Positions 51,765 through 60,235 of a stretch of 64,000 nucleotides of DNA are shown here, in pieces; positions within the stretch are counted from its first letter, which is position 1; every line of letters begins with the position of its first letter. The notes under the pieces are model-generated. The model worked only from the letters and a program-made list of their open reading frames with translations. It searched no databases and was not told the origin of the DNA. The stretch covers positions 1 through 64,000 of the forward strand of contig JAKOVD010000110.1 in the NCBI GenBank assembly GCA_029782215.1. The letters are read 5' to 3'. This DNA comes from Chloroflexota bacterium (GTDB taxonomy: Bacteria; Chloroflexota; Anaerolineae; J102). The position numbers and the translations under genes are program-made.

Positions 51765-52282
51765 CCGCCACCGTCGATCGCCTGGCTTTGCGCCGCATCA
51801 ACCTTGGCCAGGCAGGTCAGAGCGGGCCCATCGCTCGCTACCGCCGTTTCGCCGTTGGCGAGTCGCTGCTCGAGGAGTTCTGGTGGGGCGAGCTTGCCGC
51901 GCCGCTGGTGGGTGACGCGGGTATCATCGCCGACAGCGGATGGCTTTGGGCACGGTGCTGGCTGACCGACACCGAGACCGTCCTCGACCGCATCTTCGAC
52001 GCCAGCCAGGTACCCGTCGGCATCCACGTCGACGTCACGCTTCCCATCATGCGGGCGACGAGGCAGTGGTACACCACCGACCTCTACCTGAATATCTGGA
52101 TCACGCCCCAGGGCCAGGTCACGCTGCACAGAGAAAGCGAGTTCGAGCAGGCCTGTGACGAGCTCAGACTGACCCAGGGCGACATCGAAACGGCCGAGGC
52201 CCACGTGCGCGAGCTGACACGACTCATCGCCGCCCACCGCTTCCCCCCCGCCTGGGTCATGCACTACCGCCCATCCCCCTAA
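51761..52282 (+). CDS. DUF402-family protein within the his operon
   Basis: A 173-residue DUF402-like protein: [17 protein letters not shown] strand pair, [29 protein letters not shown] and [27 protein letters not shown] form the conserved body and the C-terminal helix. DUF402 proteins include nucleoside-diphosphatase-like enzymes; the His/Asp metal ligands of those are only partly recognisable. It overlaps the hisB stop as ATGA, so it is translated with the pathway, though no histidine step is missing that it would fill. Confidence 0.78.
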   Translation: MTATVDRLALRRINLGQAGQSGPIARYRRFAVGESLLEEFWWGELAAPLVGDAGIIADSGWLWARCWLTDTETVLDRIFDASQVPVGIHVDVTLPIMRATRQWYTTDLYLNIWITPQGQVTLHRESEFEQACDELRLTQGDIETAEAHVRELTRLIAAHRFPPAWVMHYRPSP

Positions 52283-52300
52283 CCCGCCACCCTCTCACAC

Positions 52301-52420
52301 GCTTACGCATCGCGCAGTACGCATCACTTCCTCACGCCACCCGCCACCCGCCACCCGCACTCCCCACCTCCCTCACGGTCGGTGCTCGGCAGCCACCTGC
52401 CAACTGCTACCCGCCACTTG
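52301..52420. repeat. Word-like repeats (CGCCACC and GCATCGC/GTACGCATC units) before hisH
   Basis: The gap before hisH contains CGCCACCCGCCACCCGCCACC, preceded by ACGCATCGCGCAGTACGCATC and followed by ACTGCTACCCGCCACTTG, ending 6 bases before the hisH ATG. No ORF or clear Shine-Dalgarno is seen in it. Confidence 0.7.
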
Positions 52421-52426
52421 CTCCCT

Positions 52427-53053
52427 ATGATCGCTATCGTCGACTACAACATCGGAAACGTCCGCAGTGTGCAGAAGGCGGTTGAGCGGGCGATAGCCGA
52501 CGCCGGAAGCCAGGAGACGGTGCTCCTGACGGGCGATCCGAGATCCATCCTGGCTGCCCGTAGCGTCATCCTGCCGGGCGTGGGGGCCTTCGGCGCCTGC
52601 ATCACCAACCTGCGGCAGGCACAGCTTTCCTCCATCGTCCGGGAGGTGGTCGTGCAGGGTGTGCCGCTCCTGGGCATCTGCGTCGGTATGCAGATGCTCT
52701 TCGAGCTGAGTGAAGAGATGGGCGCCTGGCGCGGCCTTGGGCTGCTGCCCGGACGCGTGCGCCGCTTTGAGCCACCTCTGCGCGTCCCCCAGATCGGCTG
52801 GAACCAGCTCCACCCCACGCGACCTGACCCCCTGTTGGCAGGCGTAGGCGACGGATCCTTCGCCTACTTCGTCCACTCCTACTACTGCGACGCTGCCGAC
52901 GCCGCCGACGTCCTGGCAACCACCGACTATGGCATCTCTTACGCCTCCGTGGTCCAGCATGGTCGCATCTGGGGCATTCAATGCCACCCGGAGAAAAGCC
53001 AACAGGTCGGCCTGCGCATCCTGCGGAATTTCGTCGGCCTCACGCAGACATGA
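52427..53053 (+). CDS. hisH: Imidazole glycerol phosphate synthase, glutaminase subunit
   Basis: A 208-residue class I glutamine amidotransferase that feeds ammonia to HisF. Start ATG 52427 (IAIVDYNIGNVRSV); the nucleophile is Cys85 in GICVGMQML, the catalytic His-Glu pair is in WGIQCHPEKSQ, and ILPGVGAFG near residue 49 is the oxyanion strand. Asn-Ile replaces the common Gly-Met after VDY. Separated from hisF by several genes in this operon. Confidence 0.94.
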   Translation: MIAIVDYNIGNVRSVQKAVERAIADAGSQETVLLTGDPRSILAARSVILPGVGAFGACITNLRQAQLSSIVREVVVQGVPLLGICVGMQMLFELSEEMGAWRGLGLLPGRVRRFEPPLRVPQIGWNQLHPTRPDPLLAGVGDGSFAYFVHSYYCDAADAADVLATTDYGISYASVVQHGRIWGIQCHPEKSQQVGLRILRNFVGLTQT

Positions 53054-53146
53054 GCCGCGTCATGGCGGCCCCGGCTGCCTGCCGCTATCCTGGTACGGAA
53101 TCAGCGCCCGTTCTCAATACACACACATCGAGAGGAGGTTTGCACC

Positions 53147-53713
53147 ATGCTTGAAGCCCAGGTTCTCCACCAGCCCCGCACCGCCACCCGCCTGGCCCTG
53201 ATCACCGGCTTCGCCATCTTCACCGGCATCGCCGCCCAGGTTCGGATTCCCCTGCCCTTTACGCCGGTCCCCATCACCCTCCAGGTCCTGGCCGTCATCC
53301 TGGCAGGGCTGCTGCTCGGCGCCCGAGATGGCTTCTTCAGCCAGTTGCTCTACCTGGGACTCGTGGCCGCCGGACTGCCCCTGGCGACAGGTGGCCTTGG
53401 CGGCTTTGCCCCCTTCATTGGACCCACCGCGGGCTATTTGCTCAGCTTCCCCTTTGCCGCCGCCCTTGTGGGCTACCTGGCGGGCGATGGCTCCCGCCGC
53501 CTGCACAGCTTTGCCGCCGCCCTTGCCGGCATTGCCGCCATCTACCTTTGCGGCGCCACCTGGCTGGCGCTCACGCTCCATCTCGGTCCGGCCCAGGCTC
53601 TCGCCCTCGGCGTTGCGCCCTTCTTCCTCGCAGACCTTGCCAAGGCTCTCCTCGCCGTCCTCGTCGCCCGCTCCGGCATCGCCCTCATCGGGCAGATAGC
53701 AGGTAGCAGATAG
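53147..53713 (+). CDS. bioY: BioY biotin transporter S component
   Basis: A 188-residue membrane protein with five or six helices, the substrate-binding S component of energy-coupling-factor biotin uptake. Markers: RIPLPFTPVPITLQVLAVILAGLLLGARDG, GLGGFAPFIGPTAGYLLSFPFAA and the C-terminal DLAKALLAVL. GAGAGGAGG lies at ideal spacing. Sitting between hisH and hisA it is likely carried on the his transcript. The last residues (QIAGSR) are encoded by the AGCAGGTAGCAGATAG repeat. Confidence 0.92.
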   Translation: MLEAQVLHQPRTATRLALITGFAIFTGIAAQVRIPLPFTPVPITLQVLAVILAGLLLGARDGFFSQLLYLGLVAAGLPLATGGLGGFAPFIGPTAGYLLSFPFAAALVGYLAGDGSRRLHSFAAALAGIAAIYLCGATWLALTLHLGPAQALALGVAPFFLADLAKALLAVLVARSGIALIGQIAGSR

Positions 53714-53812
53714 CAGGTAGCCATTATTACGCATTACGCATTACGTAGTACGTACTCCGTAATGCGTATTCCGCAATCCGCAATCCGCAATTCCAAATTC
53801 CCATTTCCCTTC
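53696..53812. repeat. Compound word-like repeats between bioY and the next gene
   Basis: AGCAGGTAGCAGATAGCAG, then ATTACGCATTACGCATTACG with TACGTAGTACGTAC, then CCGCAATCCGCAATCCGC, ending right before ATG 53813. The bioY stop codon lies inside the first block. Confidence 0.75.
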
Positions 53813-54670
53813 ATGCGCCTCGAAATCCTTGGCAGCGGCGGCGCCAGCCCGCCGCCCCGGCCCGGCTGTTTTTGCCGCATCTGCACAGAAGCCCGGCGTC
53901 TCGGCGCGCCCTACTACCGCACCGGACCTAGCTACTTCCTCCACGACGCCAACGTGCTGTTCGATACGCCGGAGGTAAGCGCCTACCAGGTCAACCGCGC
54001 CGGAATCGCCCGCGTCGAGGCCGCCTTCTACAGCCATTGGCACCCCGACCACACCATGGGCCGGCGGCTGTGGGAGAGCCTGCACGCCAGCTACCGTGAG
54101 TGGCCGCCCTCGCCTGAAGGCAGTGACATCTTCTTGCCTCCCCAGGTCGCCGATGACTTCGAGACGCACCTGGGCCTCCAGGCCCATTTCGACTACATGG
54201 CGGACCGCGGCTGGGCACACCTCCGTCCCCTGGCGCCGGGCGCTACCGTCGTCTTCGGCGACATCGTGGTGATGCCCTTCCCGCTGGCCGAGAGCTACGT
54301 CTATGCCTTCCTCCTCGAACAGAGAGGCAAACGTGTGCTCCTGGCGCCCGATGAGCTGCTGGGTTGGGAGCCGCCCGACTTCGTCCGCGGCGTCGACCTG
54401 GCCATCCTGCCCATGGGCATCTGCGAATTCGACCCCTTCACCGGCGCCCGCCGGATTCCCATCGAACATCCCATCCTCAAGGCCGAGGCGACCTTTGCCC
54501 AGACACTGGACATGGTCAGGTCGCTCGGCGCCGCCGAGGTCGTCCTCAGCCATATCGAGGAGAGCGACGGCCTTTCACACACGGATCTGCTCAACCTCAG
54601 CGCTCGTCTCCAGGCTCAAGGCCTGCCCGTCAGCTTCGCCTGGGATGGACGCATCCTCGAGGTAGCCTGA
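53813..54670 (+). CDS. MBL-fold phosphodiesterase/hydrolase (PhnP-like)
   Basis: A 285-residue metallo-beta-lactamase-fold protein of the PhnP/PqqB branch. The frame is open from 53762 through repeat DNA, but the ATG at 53813 starts the standard [19 protein letters not shown] strand. Early Cys pair ([10 protein letters not shown]) and [10 protein letters not shown] (HxHxDH), with [10 protein letters not shown] and [12 protein letters not shown] as later ligand regions. PhnP hydrolyses cyclic phosphodiesters; here it could salvage a related intermediate, though that is a guess. It lies between bioY and hisA in the his operon. Confidence 0.85.
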   Translation: MRLEILGSGGASPPPRPGCFCRICTEARRLGAPYYRTGPSYFLHDANVLFDTPEVSAYQVNRAGIARVEAAFYSHWHPDHTMGRRLWESLHASYREWPPSPEGSDIFLPPQVADDFETHLGLQAHFDYMADRGWAHLRPLAPGATVVFGDIVVMPFPLAESYVYAFLLEQRGKRVLLAPDELLGWEPPDFVRGVDLAILPMGICEFDPFTGARRIPIEHPILKAEATFAQTLDMVRSLGAAEVVLSHIEESDGLSHTDLLNLSARLQAQGLPVSFAWDGRILEVA

Positions 54671-54693
54671 GCCACCCCATCCTGCACGCCCTT

Positions 54694-55491
54694 ATGATTC
54701 TCTTCCCCGCCATTGACCTGCGCCGCGGCCGCTGCGTACGGCTGCGCCAGGGCGATCCCGGCGCCGAGACCGTCTACAGCGACGACCCCGTCGCCATGGC
54801 CCGCCACTGGGTCGCCCAGGGCGCGGCCTGGCTGCACGTCGTCAACCTTGACGGCGCCTTTGGCGATGCCGTGCCCGCCGACGCCGGCGCTCCCGACTTT
54901 GTCGAACGCCTGCCGCTCAACCTGCAGCGGCTGCACGCCATCTGCGCGGCCGTGCCGGCGCCCGTCCAGTTCGGCGGTGGCCTGCGCAGCCTGGAGGATG
55001 TAGCGCTGGCGCTGGCGCTCGGCGCCCAACGCGTCGTGCTCGGCACGATGGCGGTGGTGCAGCCCGGTCTTGTGCGCAGCGCGGTCGAGCGCTTCGGCGC
55101 CGGGCGCATCGTCGCCGGCATCGATGCCCGCGACGGCTATGTCGCCACCCACGGCTGGCTGGAAACCAGCAGCCTTGACGCCGTCGAGCTGGCCCGCACG
55201 ATGGCCGCCGCCGGCGTGCTCCGCGCCGTCTACACCGACATCCAGCGCGATGGCATGCTGACGGGCGTCAACGTCGCCGCCACCGTCCGCTTGGCGGAGC
55301 TCTCCGGCCTCAAGGTCATCGCTTCCGGCGGTGTGCGCGGCCTTGAAGACATCGTCCAGCTCCGCGAACACGAGAACGCCGGGGTCGAGGGCGCCATCAT
55401 CGGCCAGGCCCTCTACATCGGCGCCGTCGATCTCGGCCAGGCGCTCACCCTCGCCGCCGCGCCCTCCTCGCCGCCCCCGAGCGCACCCTGA
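54694..55491 (+). CDS. hisA: Phosphoribosylformimino-5-aminoimidazole carboxamide ribotide isomerase
   Basis: A 265-residue beta/alpha barrel isomerising ProFAR to PRFAR. Catalytic Asp in [14 protein letters not shown] near residue 7 and the second Asp in [10 protein letters not shown], with the two phosphate motifs [13 protein letters not shown] and [13 protein letters not shown]. Stop overlaps the next start by one base (TGATG), so translation is coupled to the acetyltransferase. Confidence 0.95.
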   Translation: MILFPAIDLRRGRCVRLRQGDPGAETVYSDDPVAMARHWVAQGAAWLHVVNLDGAFGDAVPADAGAPDFVERLPLNLQRLHAICAAVPAPVQFGGGLRSLEDVALALALGAQRVVLGTMAVVQPGLVRSAVERFGAGRIVAGIDARDGYVATHGWLETSSLDAVELARTMAAAGVLRAVYTDIQRDGMLTGVNVAATVRLAELSGLKVIASGGVRGLEDIVQLREHENAGVEGAIIGQALYIGAVDLGQALTLAAAPSSPPPSAP

Positions 55492-56444
55492 TGAAACTCC
55501 AGCTTCGGCCAGCAGTTCCTGACGACGTCACTGCCATTTCGGAGCTCATCGACGCCGCCTATGCACCGCAGGTGCGCCGGTTGTTTGGCGACAGCCACCG
55601 AGGCCACTGGGGGCACTACGACGAAGGCCGCGTCGCCAGCTACCTCCAGCGCGAGCAGCAAGGCGTGCGCGTGGGCTTCGCCCAGGGACGGTTGGCCAGC
55701 GTCGTCGTCTGCCGCTGCTTCGGCGCCGTTGGCTGGTTCCACAGCCTCGCCGTCCATCCCGATCTCCAGCATCGCGGCTTTGGCCGGCAGGTGGTCAACG
55801 ATGCCCAGACCTATCTTGCCGGCCAGGGCGTACAGGCCATGGGCCTCATGACCTGGCCGGACGCTGTCAACAACATCGGGTTCTACCAGCACCTCGGCTA
55901 CCGCCCCACCGGTCTCTCCCTCTACGCCTACCGTCTGACGCCCAGCGCCCTGGCCACAGGCCGCCCAGCGCTACGCGCCGACCTCCTCTCGCGCATGGAC
56001 CACACTCTCCAGCAGCGGGCGCTTGAAGCCGTCAGGCAGGTCGGTGAACGCCTCATGCCGGGCATGGACTACCGCGCCTGGATTCGCTGGACGCTTTCCC
56101 GCAAGCTCGGGGATGCCTTGCTCGTCTGGCGGGACCAGGAACCGATGGCCGTGGCGCTGGCGAATCACAGCGGGGTCAAGTCGGACTGGCTGGAGGGCAA
56201 GCTTCTGTTGGTGAGTCCCGACGCCAGACCCGACGAGCTGGTCTGGACACTCGAACACGTCCGCCGTTGGGCAGCCGACCTCCGCTGCGCCAGCTTCGGC
56301 TTTCCCGTGGACATCACCCACCCGGAGACCGCCGCATGGTGCCATCACCTGGGCTTCCGTCTCTTCGGCGACAGCATGCTCAACCTCATGCGCGGGGGCC
56401 CCTGGCCGCCGCCCGGCGTCCACCTCGTGCGCTTCAGCGGATAG
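55491..56444 (+). CDS. GNAT-family N-acetyltransferase (tandem GNAT-like) within the his operon
   Basis: A 317-residue protein. The N-terminal GNAT domain has WFHSLAVHPDLQHRGFGRQVVNDAQ with the acetyl-CoA loop (HRGFGR) and FYQHLGYRPTG near the end. A second half (about 165-317) has a similar fold but a degenerate CoA loop (FPVDITHPETAAWCHHLGFRLFG). The substrate could be an amino acid, a protein or a small molecule; no connection to histidine synthesis is known to me. Followed after 6 bases by hisF. Confidence 0.85.
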   Translation: MKLQLRPAVPDDVTAISELIDAAYAPQVRRLFGDSHRGHWGHYDEGRVASYLQREQQGVRVGFAQGRLASVVVCRCFGAVGWFHSLAVHPDLQHRGFGRQVVNDAQTYLAGQGVQAMGLMTWPDAVNNIGFYQHLGYRPTGLSLYAYRLTPSALATGRPALRADLLSRMDHTLQQRALEAVRQVGERLMPGMDYRAWIRWTLSRKLGDALLVWRDQEPMAVALANHSGVKSDWLEGKLLLVSPDARPDELVWTLEHVRRWAADLRCASFGFPVDITHPETAAWCHHLGFRLFGDSMLNLMRGGPWPPPGVHLVRFSG

Positions 56445-56450
56445 AACCCC

Positions 56451-57227
56451 ATGCTTGCCAAACGCATCATCCCCTGCCTCGACGTCAAAGACGGGCGCGT
56501 GGTCAAGGGCATCAACTTCCTGCAGCTCCGCGATGCCGGCGACCCCGTAGAGCAGGCAGCGATCTACGACGCCCAGGGCGCCGATGAGCTGGTCTTCCTG
56601 GACATCACCGCCACGCATGAAGGCCGCAACATCATGCTCGACGTGGTGCGCCGCGTCGCCGACGCCGTCTTCATCCCCTTCACCGTTGGCGGAGGCCTGC
56701 GTTCGGTTGATGACATGCGCAGCATGCTCCAGGCCGGCGCCGACAAGGTCTCGATCAATTCCTCTGCCGTCGCCGACCCCGATCTCATCACCCGCGGGGC
56801 GGAGCAGTTCGGCAGCCAGTGTGTGGTTGTGGCCATCGATGCCCGCCGGCGCCCCGAGGGTGGCTGGGAGGTCTATACCCACGGTGGCCGGCGTCCTGCC
56901 GGACTGGACGCCGTGGCGTGGGCGCAGCAGGCCGTCGCCCGTGGCGCCGGCGAGATCCTGCTGACCAGTATGGACCGCGATGGCACCGCCGGCGGCTATG
57001 ATATTCCCCTGCTCAAGGCGGTCGTCCAGGCGTTGCCTGTGCCCGTGATTGCCAGCGGCGGCGCTGGCACCCCCGAGCACTTCCGCGAGGCCCTGATTGA
57101 CGCCGGCGCCGACGCCGCCCTGGCCGCGACGCTGTTCCACTACCAGCAGCTCACCGTGCCCGACCTGAAGGCTTACCTGCGGGCGCACGGCGTGCTCATC
57201 AGGCCCTCAGAGACCGCCCATGACTGA
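56451..57227 (+). CDS. hisF: Imidazole glycerol phosphate synthase, cyclase subunit
   Basis: A 258-residue beta/alpha barrel that, with HisH-derived ammonia, makes imidazole-glycerol phosphate and [21 protein letters not shown] (catalytic Asp11), VVVAIDARR (second Asp near 130), [13 protein letters not shown] and [13 protein letters not shown] as phosphate-binding loops, and [12 protein letters not shown] at the end. Its stop overlaps hisI by 8 bases. Confidence 0.95.
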   Translation: MLAKRIIPCLDVKDGRVVKGINFLQLRDAGDPVEQAAIYDAQGADELVFLDITATHEGRNIMLDVVRRVADAVFIPFTVGGGLRSVDDMRSMLQAGADKVSINSSAVADPDLITRGAEQFGSQCVVVAIDARRRPEGGWEVYTHGGRRPAGLDAVAWAQQAVARGAGEILLTSMDRDGTAGGYDIPLLKAVVQALPVPVIASGGAGTPEHFREALIDAGADAALAATLFHYQQLTVPDLKAYLRAHGVLIRPSETAHD

Positions 57228-57606
57228 CTTGCCACCGTCACCATCCGGCGGCGCCCTGCTCGACCAGGTGCGATTCGACGCTGCCGGTCTTGCCCCCGTC
57301 GTCGTCCAGGATGCCGCCACCGGCCAGGTGCTCACCCTTGCCTATGCGAATCGTACGGCCCTGGCAGAGACGCTGAGCACCCGCATGGCGACCTTCTGGA
57401 GCCGCAGCCGCAACGAGCTCTGGCGCAAAGGCGCCACCAGCGGCAACGTCCAGCATGTGGTCGACGTCCGGCTTGACTGCGATGGCGACGCCGTGCTCTA
57501 CCAGGTGCTGCCTGCCGGTCCAGCCTGCCACACGGGGCACGTCACCTGTTTCTTCCGATCATTCTTCCAGGAGCCAGCACCCGCCGATGAACAGCAGCGT
57601 TCTTGA
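57220..57606 (+). CDS. hisI: Phosphoribosyl-AMP cyclohydrolase
   Basis: A 128-residue stand-alone cyclohydrolase, the third pathway step. Zn/Mg ligands in [29 protein letters not shown]: Asp-Cys-Asp-Gly-Asp and the two Cys. [15 protein letters not shown] is the substrate-binding loop. The DCDGD motif has Gly where Gln/Arg is common. The second enzyme (HisE) is encoded separately in the following overlapping frame. Confidence 0.94.
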   Translation: MTDLPPSPSGGALLDQVRFDAAGLAPVVVQDAATGQVLTLAYANRTALAETLSTRMATFWSRSRNELWRKGATSGNVQHVVDVRLDCDGDAVLYQVLPAGPACHTGHVTCFFRSFFQEPAPADEQQRS

Positions 57607-57871
57607 CCAACTTTGGGCCACGATTCAAGCCCGCAAACAGACCATGCCCGCGGGCAGCTACACCGCAGATCTCTTCCGCAAGGGCGAGAACGAGATCGTC
57701 AAGAAGGTGGGCGAGGAAGCGGTTGAGGTGGTGGTCGCCGTCAAAGGCGAGACCGACGACCGCGTGATCTACGAGTCTGCCGATCTCGTCTACCACCTGC
57801 TCGTCCTGCTCGCCTGGAAAGGCCTGACTTGGCAGGAGGTCGAGGAAGAGCTGGCGCGCCGCTTCGGCTGA
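57587..57871 (+). CDS. hisE: Phosphoribosyl-ATP pyrophosphatase
   Basis: A 94-residue MazG-like all-helical pyrophosphatase acting on PR-ATP. ATG 57587 overlaps the hisI stop by 20 bases. [32 protein letters not shown] and the second Glu/Asp helix [17 protein letters not shown] give the Mg-binding residues. Last gene of the his operon; no clear terminator was seen just after it. Confidence 0.93.
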   Translation: MNSSVLDQLWATIQARKQTMPAGSYTADLFRKGENEIVKKVGEEAVEVVVAVKGETDDRVIYESADLVYHLLVLLAWKGLTWQEVEEELARRFG

Positions 57872-58034
57872 CGCTGCGGCTTGCAGTTACAAGTCGTGGT
57901 GTGGGATTGTGGTGTAACTGCCAAATGGGCGTAACTTTGGCCGATATTTCGTGTCATGAGTAGTGAACCTCACTTAGCTTTAGAGCGGCGGACACGGTGA
58001 GGCAACCTTCCGTCACGCGCCGAGCCTCCTGGCC

Positions 58035-58739
58035 ATGTTCCACGATCCAGAACTCCACGACCGACCTCCGCATGTCCTGACGGCTTTGGATTTGGCGCCG
58101 CCGCCAGGCCAAGGAGCATGGTCGGTCCCCGCCCGCGAGGTGGAGTTGCTCACCCCGGTTCAGGGAGGGCTTTATCACAGCCCCCTCCAGGTCATCCTCC
58201 GCAAGCCACCGGGGTCCGCTTCGCTCGTGGTGCGTTTGAGAAACGCACGTGGCCACACCCTGGCTGCATACACGGTCGTCGGGGACGGCGAGTACGGCTT
58301 CGTAAGCGCTTCTCTCAACTTTGCCGTTCCGCCCGGACTGCCGCAGAAGGCGGAGTTGACAGTCAGCGACGTGGGGCGACCGAAGCAAAAACGCGTCCTT
58401 CTGCGCTTGCCGCTTGCCATCGAGGCTGGTCCGCGAACGGTCAACGTGACCGCCCCTCAGGCAGGGTCCTACTCCTCAGAGCCTATTTATGTAGACGGAT
58501 CGGCCCTGGCCTACGAGGGTACGGTCATCGTCACCGCCGAAACCCCGTTTGGCCAGCGCATCGGCCGCTGTGTTGCCTGCGGCGGCGTCTTCGACACGGC
58601 CGGATTCACGGTTGAGCTGCAGCTTGCCCTGCACTACCCGGAAGTGCTGGTGAGCGTTTTTGCTCCTACACCGTCCAAATACAGGACCATAGATTACACA
58701 CGCATCCCGGTCATCGTGGGGCCGGAGGCGCCCACGTAG
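58035..58739 (+). CDS. Gmad2-like immunoglobulin-like domain protein
   Basis: A 234-residue protein whose C-terminal half (about 135-234; VNVTAPQAGSYSSEPIYVDGSALAYEGTVIVTAE...GFTVELQLAL) matches the Gmad2 spore-germination-associated Ig-like fold; the N-terminal half has a similar strand pattern (LLTPVQGGLYHSPLQVILR). Unusually, no signal peptide or lipobox is present in front of the first strand. The true start may lie elsewhere, or the protein may have lost its export signal. It is separated from hisE by 163 bases without a recognised feature. Confidence 0.6.
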   Translation: MFHDPELHDRPPHVLTALDLAPPPGQGAWSVPAREVELLTPVQGGLYHSPLQVILRKPPGSASLVVRLRNARGHTLAAYTVVGDGEYGFVSASLNFAVPPGLPQKAELTVSDVGRPKQKRVLLRLPLAIEAGPRTVNVTAPQAGSYSSEPIYVDGSALAYEGTVIVTAETPFGQRIGRCVACGGVFDTAGFTVELQLALHYPEVLVSVFAPTPSKYRTIDYTRIPVIVGPEAPT

Positions 58740-58788
58740 GACCGGGATGCCGCGCCTGACCCGGCGGGCGCCGGCCAAGTCTGATCGA

Positions 58789-58820
58789 AGGCTTCGGACG
58801 CGCAAGCGTGTCCGAAGCCC
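58789..58820. terminator. Bidirectional hairpin between convergent genes
   Basis: GGCTTCGGAC (58790-58799) pairs with GTCCGAAGCC (58810-58819), with an inner GCGCAAGC loop extension. Short T-runs are weak on both sides, but the position between convergent stops supports a terminator. Confidence 0.6.
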
Positions 58821-58862
58821 TTGTGCTGGCAAGGCCGTCCGGAGCTCGACCCTGGGGAGACC

Positions 58863-60176
58863 TCACTCGGTCTCAATCTCGACCTGCGCCGTCATATTCC
58901 AGCGGAACCTGGGGTCCACCTGGTTCAGGGCAATCGTCGTTTTGTACACGATATCGCCCTGCTGATTGCGCCCCAGTGACTCGATGTTCGTGACGGCGCC
59001 GTCGAATTGCTCGCCTGGCAGCGCGTCCAGCAGCAGAGTCACCGGGCTGCCCTCGTGTACGTTAGCGACCTTGATCTCGGTCAGATCGGAGGTTTCCACC
59101 TCCCACTTGGCGGGATCGGCCAGATACGCCAGCGGCGTGCCCGCCGTCACCTGCTCCCCCACCCGGGCGTCAAGACCCACCAGCACGCCCGCAAAGGGCG
59201 CTCGCACCTCGGTTTGCGCCAGTGCGGCCTTGGCTCGCTCCACTTCTGCCTTGGCCGCAGCCACATCGGCCTCTGCCGCGGCAATCTGCTCGGAACGCGC
59301 GCCTGCGCTCACCAGTTGGTACTGCGCCTCGACGCGCTTCACCTCCGCCCCCGCGGCGGCAATGTCCGACGGTCGCGCTGGCGCCTTCACCCTGTCCAGT
59401 TCAGCCTCCGCCTGCAGCACGCCTGCCCGCGCTTTCGCCAGTTCGGCCGCTGTGCCGCCTTTGGCAAGATCGTCGTAGCGCGCCTGGGCCGCCGCGACGC
59501 TGTTCGTGGCCTGCTGCAAGGCCAGGGCTTCCGGACGGGCGCCCACATCGGCCGTGCCGGCCACCCGGTCATAGGCAGCCTGCGCGTTCTGGAGGGCGGC
59601 CTTGGCGTTGGCCAGGTCCGCCTGCGCCGCGATGAGCTGGCTCGATCCGGCGCCCTCCTGGACGCGCTGCAGCTCCGCCCGCGCCGCCGCCAGGCCTGCT
59701 TCGGCCGCAGCGATGTCTTCCGGCCGCGGTCCCTCGGTGAGCTTGGCCAATTGGGCCTTGGCCGCATCGAGCGCCGCGGCGGCCGAGCTCACCTCCTCTT
59801 TGCGTGGTCCCGCCTTCAGCTCGTCAAGACTGGCCTGCGCCCGCAGCAAGGCGGCCTCAGCCTGCGCCACGGCCGCGGCTTGCTGGCTGTTATCCAGGCG
59901 GAAGATCACCTGCCCTGCTTCGACCTTGCCTCCGTCCGGCGCCGGTACCTCGGCCACCTGGCCGGCGATCGGCGCACTCAGCGACGCGCGGCGCACGGGC
60001 AGCAGCTTGCCTTCGGCCACCGTGTTTTTGCTCACGCGCACCGGCGCCGCCGTTGCCGCGGGCGTCGCCTGGCTGGCCGGGGTCGCCTGCCCGCGGCTGC
60101 ACGCCGCAAGCACGGACAACCCCATCACAAGCAGGGTAAGGGCGATAAACAGCGAAAATGGTTTTCGCCTGTTCAT
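58863..60176 (-). CDS. Efflux periplasmic-adaptor (HlyD/MacA-like) lipoprotein
   Basis: A 437-residue membrane-fusion-type adaptor; ATG 60176 is preceded by AGGAGG. Lipobox SVLAAC (Cys26), a lipoyl half-motif (SAPIAGQVAEV), an unusually long Ala-rich coiled-coil hairpin (about 90-330) with repeated GPRxED/AARSEQIAAAEA-type units, the second lipoyl half (VRAPFAGVLVGLDARVGEQV) and a beta-barrel end. It would link the FtsX-like permease to its substrate route; in a monoderm it would reach through the wall rather than to an outer membrane channel. Third gene of the efflux operon. Confidence 0.9.
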   Translation of the reverse strand: MNRRKPFSLFIALTLLVMGLSVLAACSRGQATPASQATPAATAAPVRVSKNTVAEGKLLPVRRASLSAPIAGQVAEVPAPDGGKVEAGQVIFRLDNSQQAAAVAQAEAALLRAQASLDELKAGPRKEEVSSAAAALDAAKAQLAKLTEGPRPEDIAAAEAGLAAARAELQRVQEGAGSSQLIAAQADLANAKAALQNAQAAYDRVAGTADVGARPEALALQQATNSVAAAQARYDDLAKGGTAAELAKARAGVLQAEAELDRVKAPARPSDIAAAGAEVKRVEAQYQLVSAGARSEQIAAAEADVAAAKAEVERAKAALAQTEVRAPFAGVLVGLDARVGEQVTAGTPLAYLADPAKWEVETSDLTEIKVANVHEGSPVTLLLDALPGEQFDGAVTNIESLGRNQQGDIVYKTTIALNQVDPRFRWNMTAQVEIETE

Positions 60177-60235
60177 GGTTCCTCCTGGGTAAGAATGAAG
60201 TCGTACTGAGCAGGTCCCGGCAGGTCTCGGCGCCG

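Noticed and set aside
53054..53146. Riboswitch or BirA operator before bioY
   Set aside because: The 93-base gap shows only a good Shine-Dalgarno; no inverted repeat of the BirA type or structured aptamer is visible.
52301..53812. CRISPR-like array in the repeated DNA of the his region
   Set aside because: Units are 6-10 bases, degenerate and without regular spacers, and no cas gene is nearby.
57954..58388. A minus-strand frame of 144 codons opposite the Gmad2-like gene
   Set aside because: No recognisable motif; the plus-strand frame has an Ig-like strand pattern.
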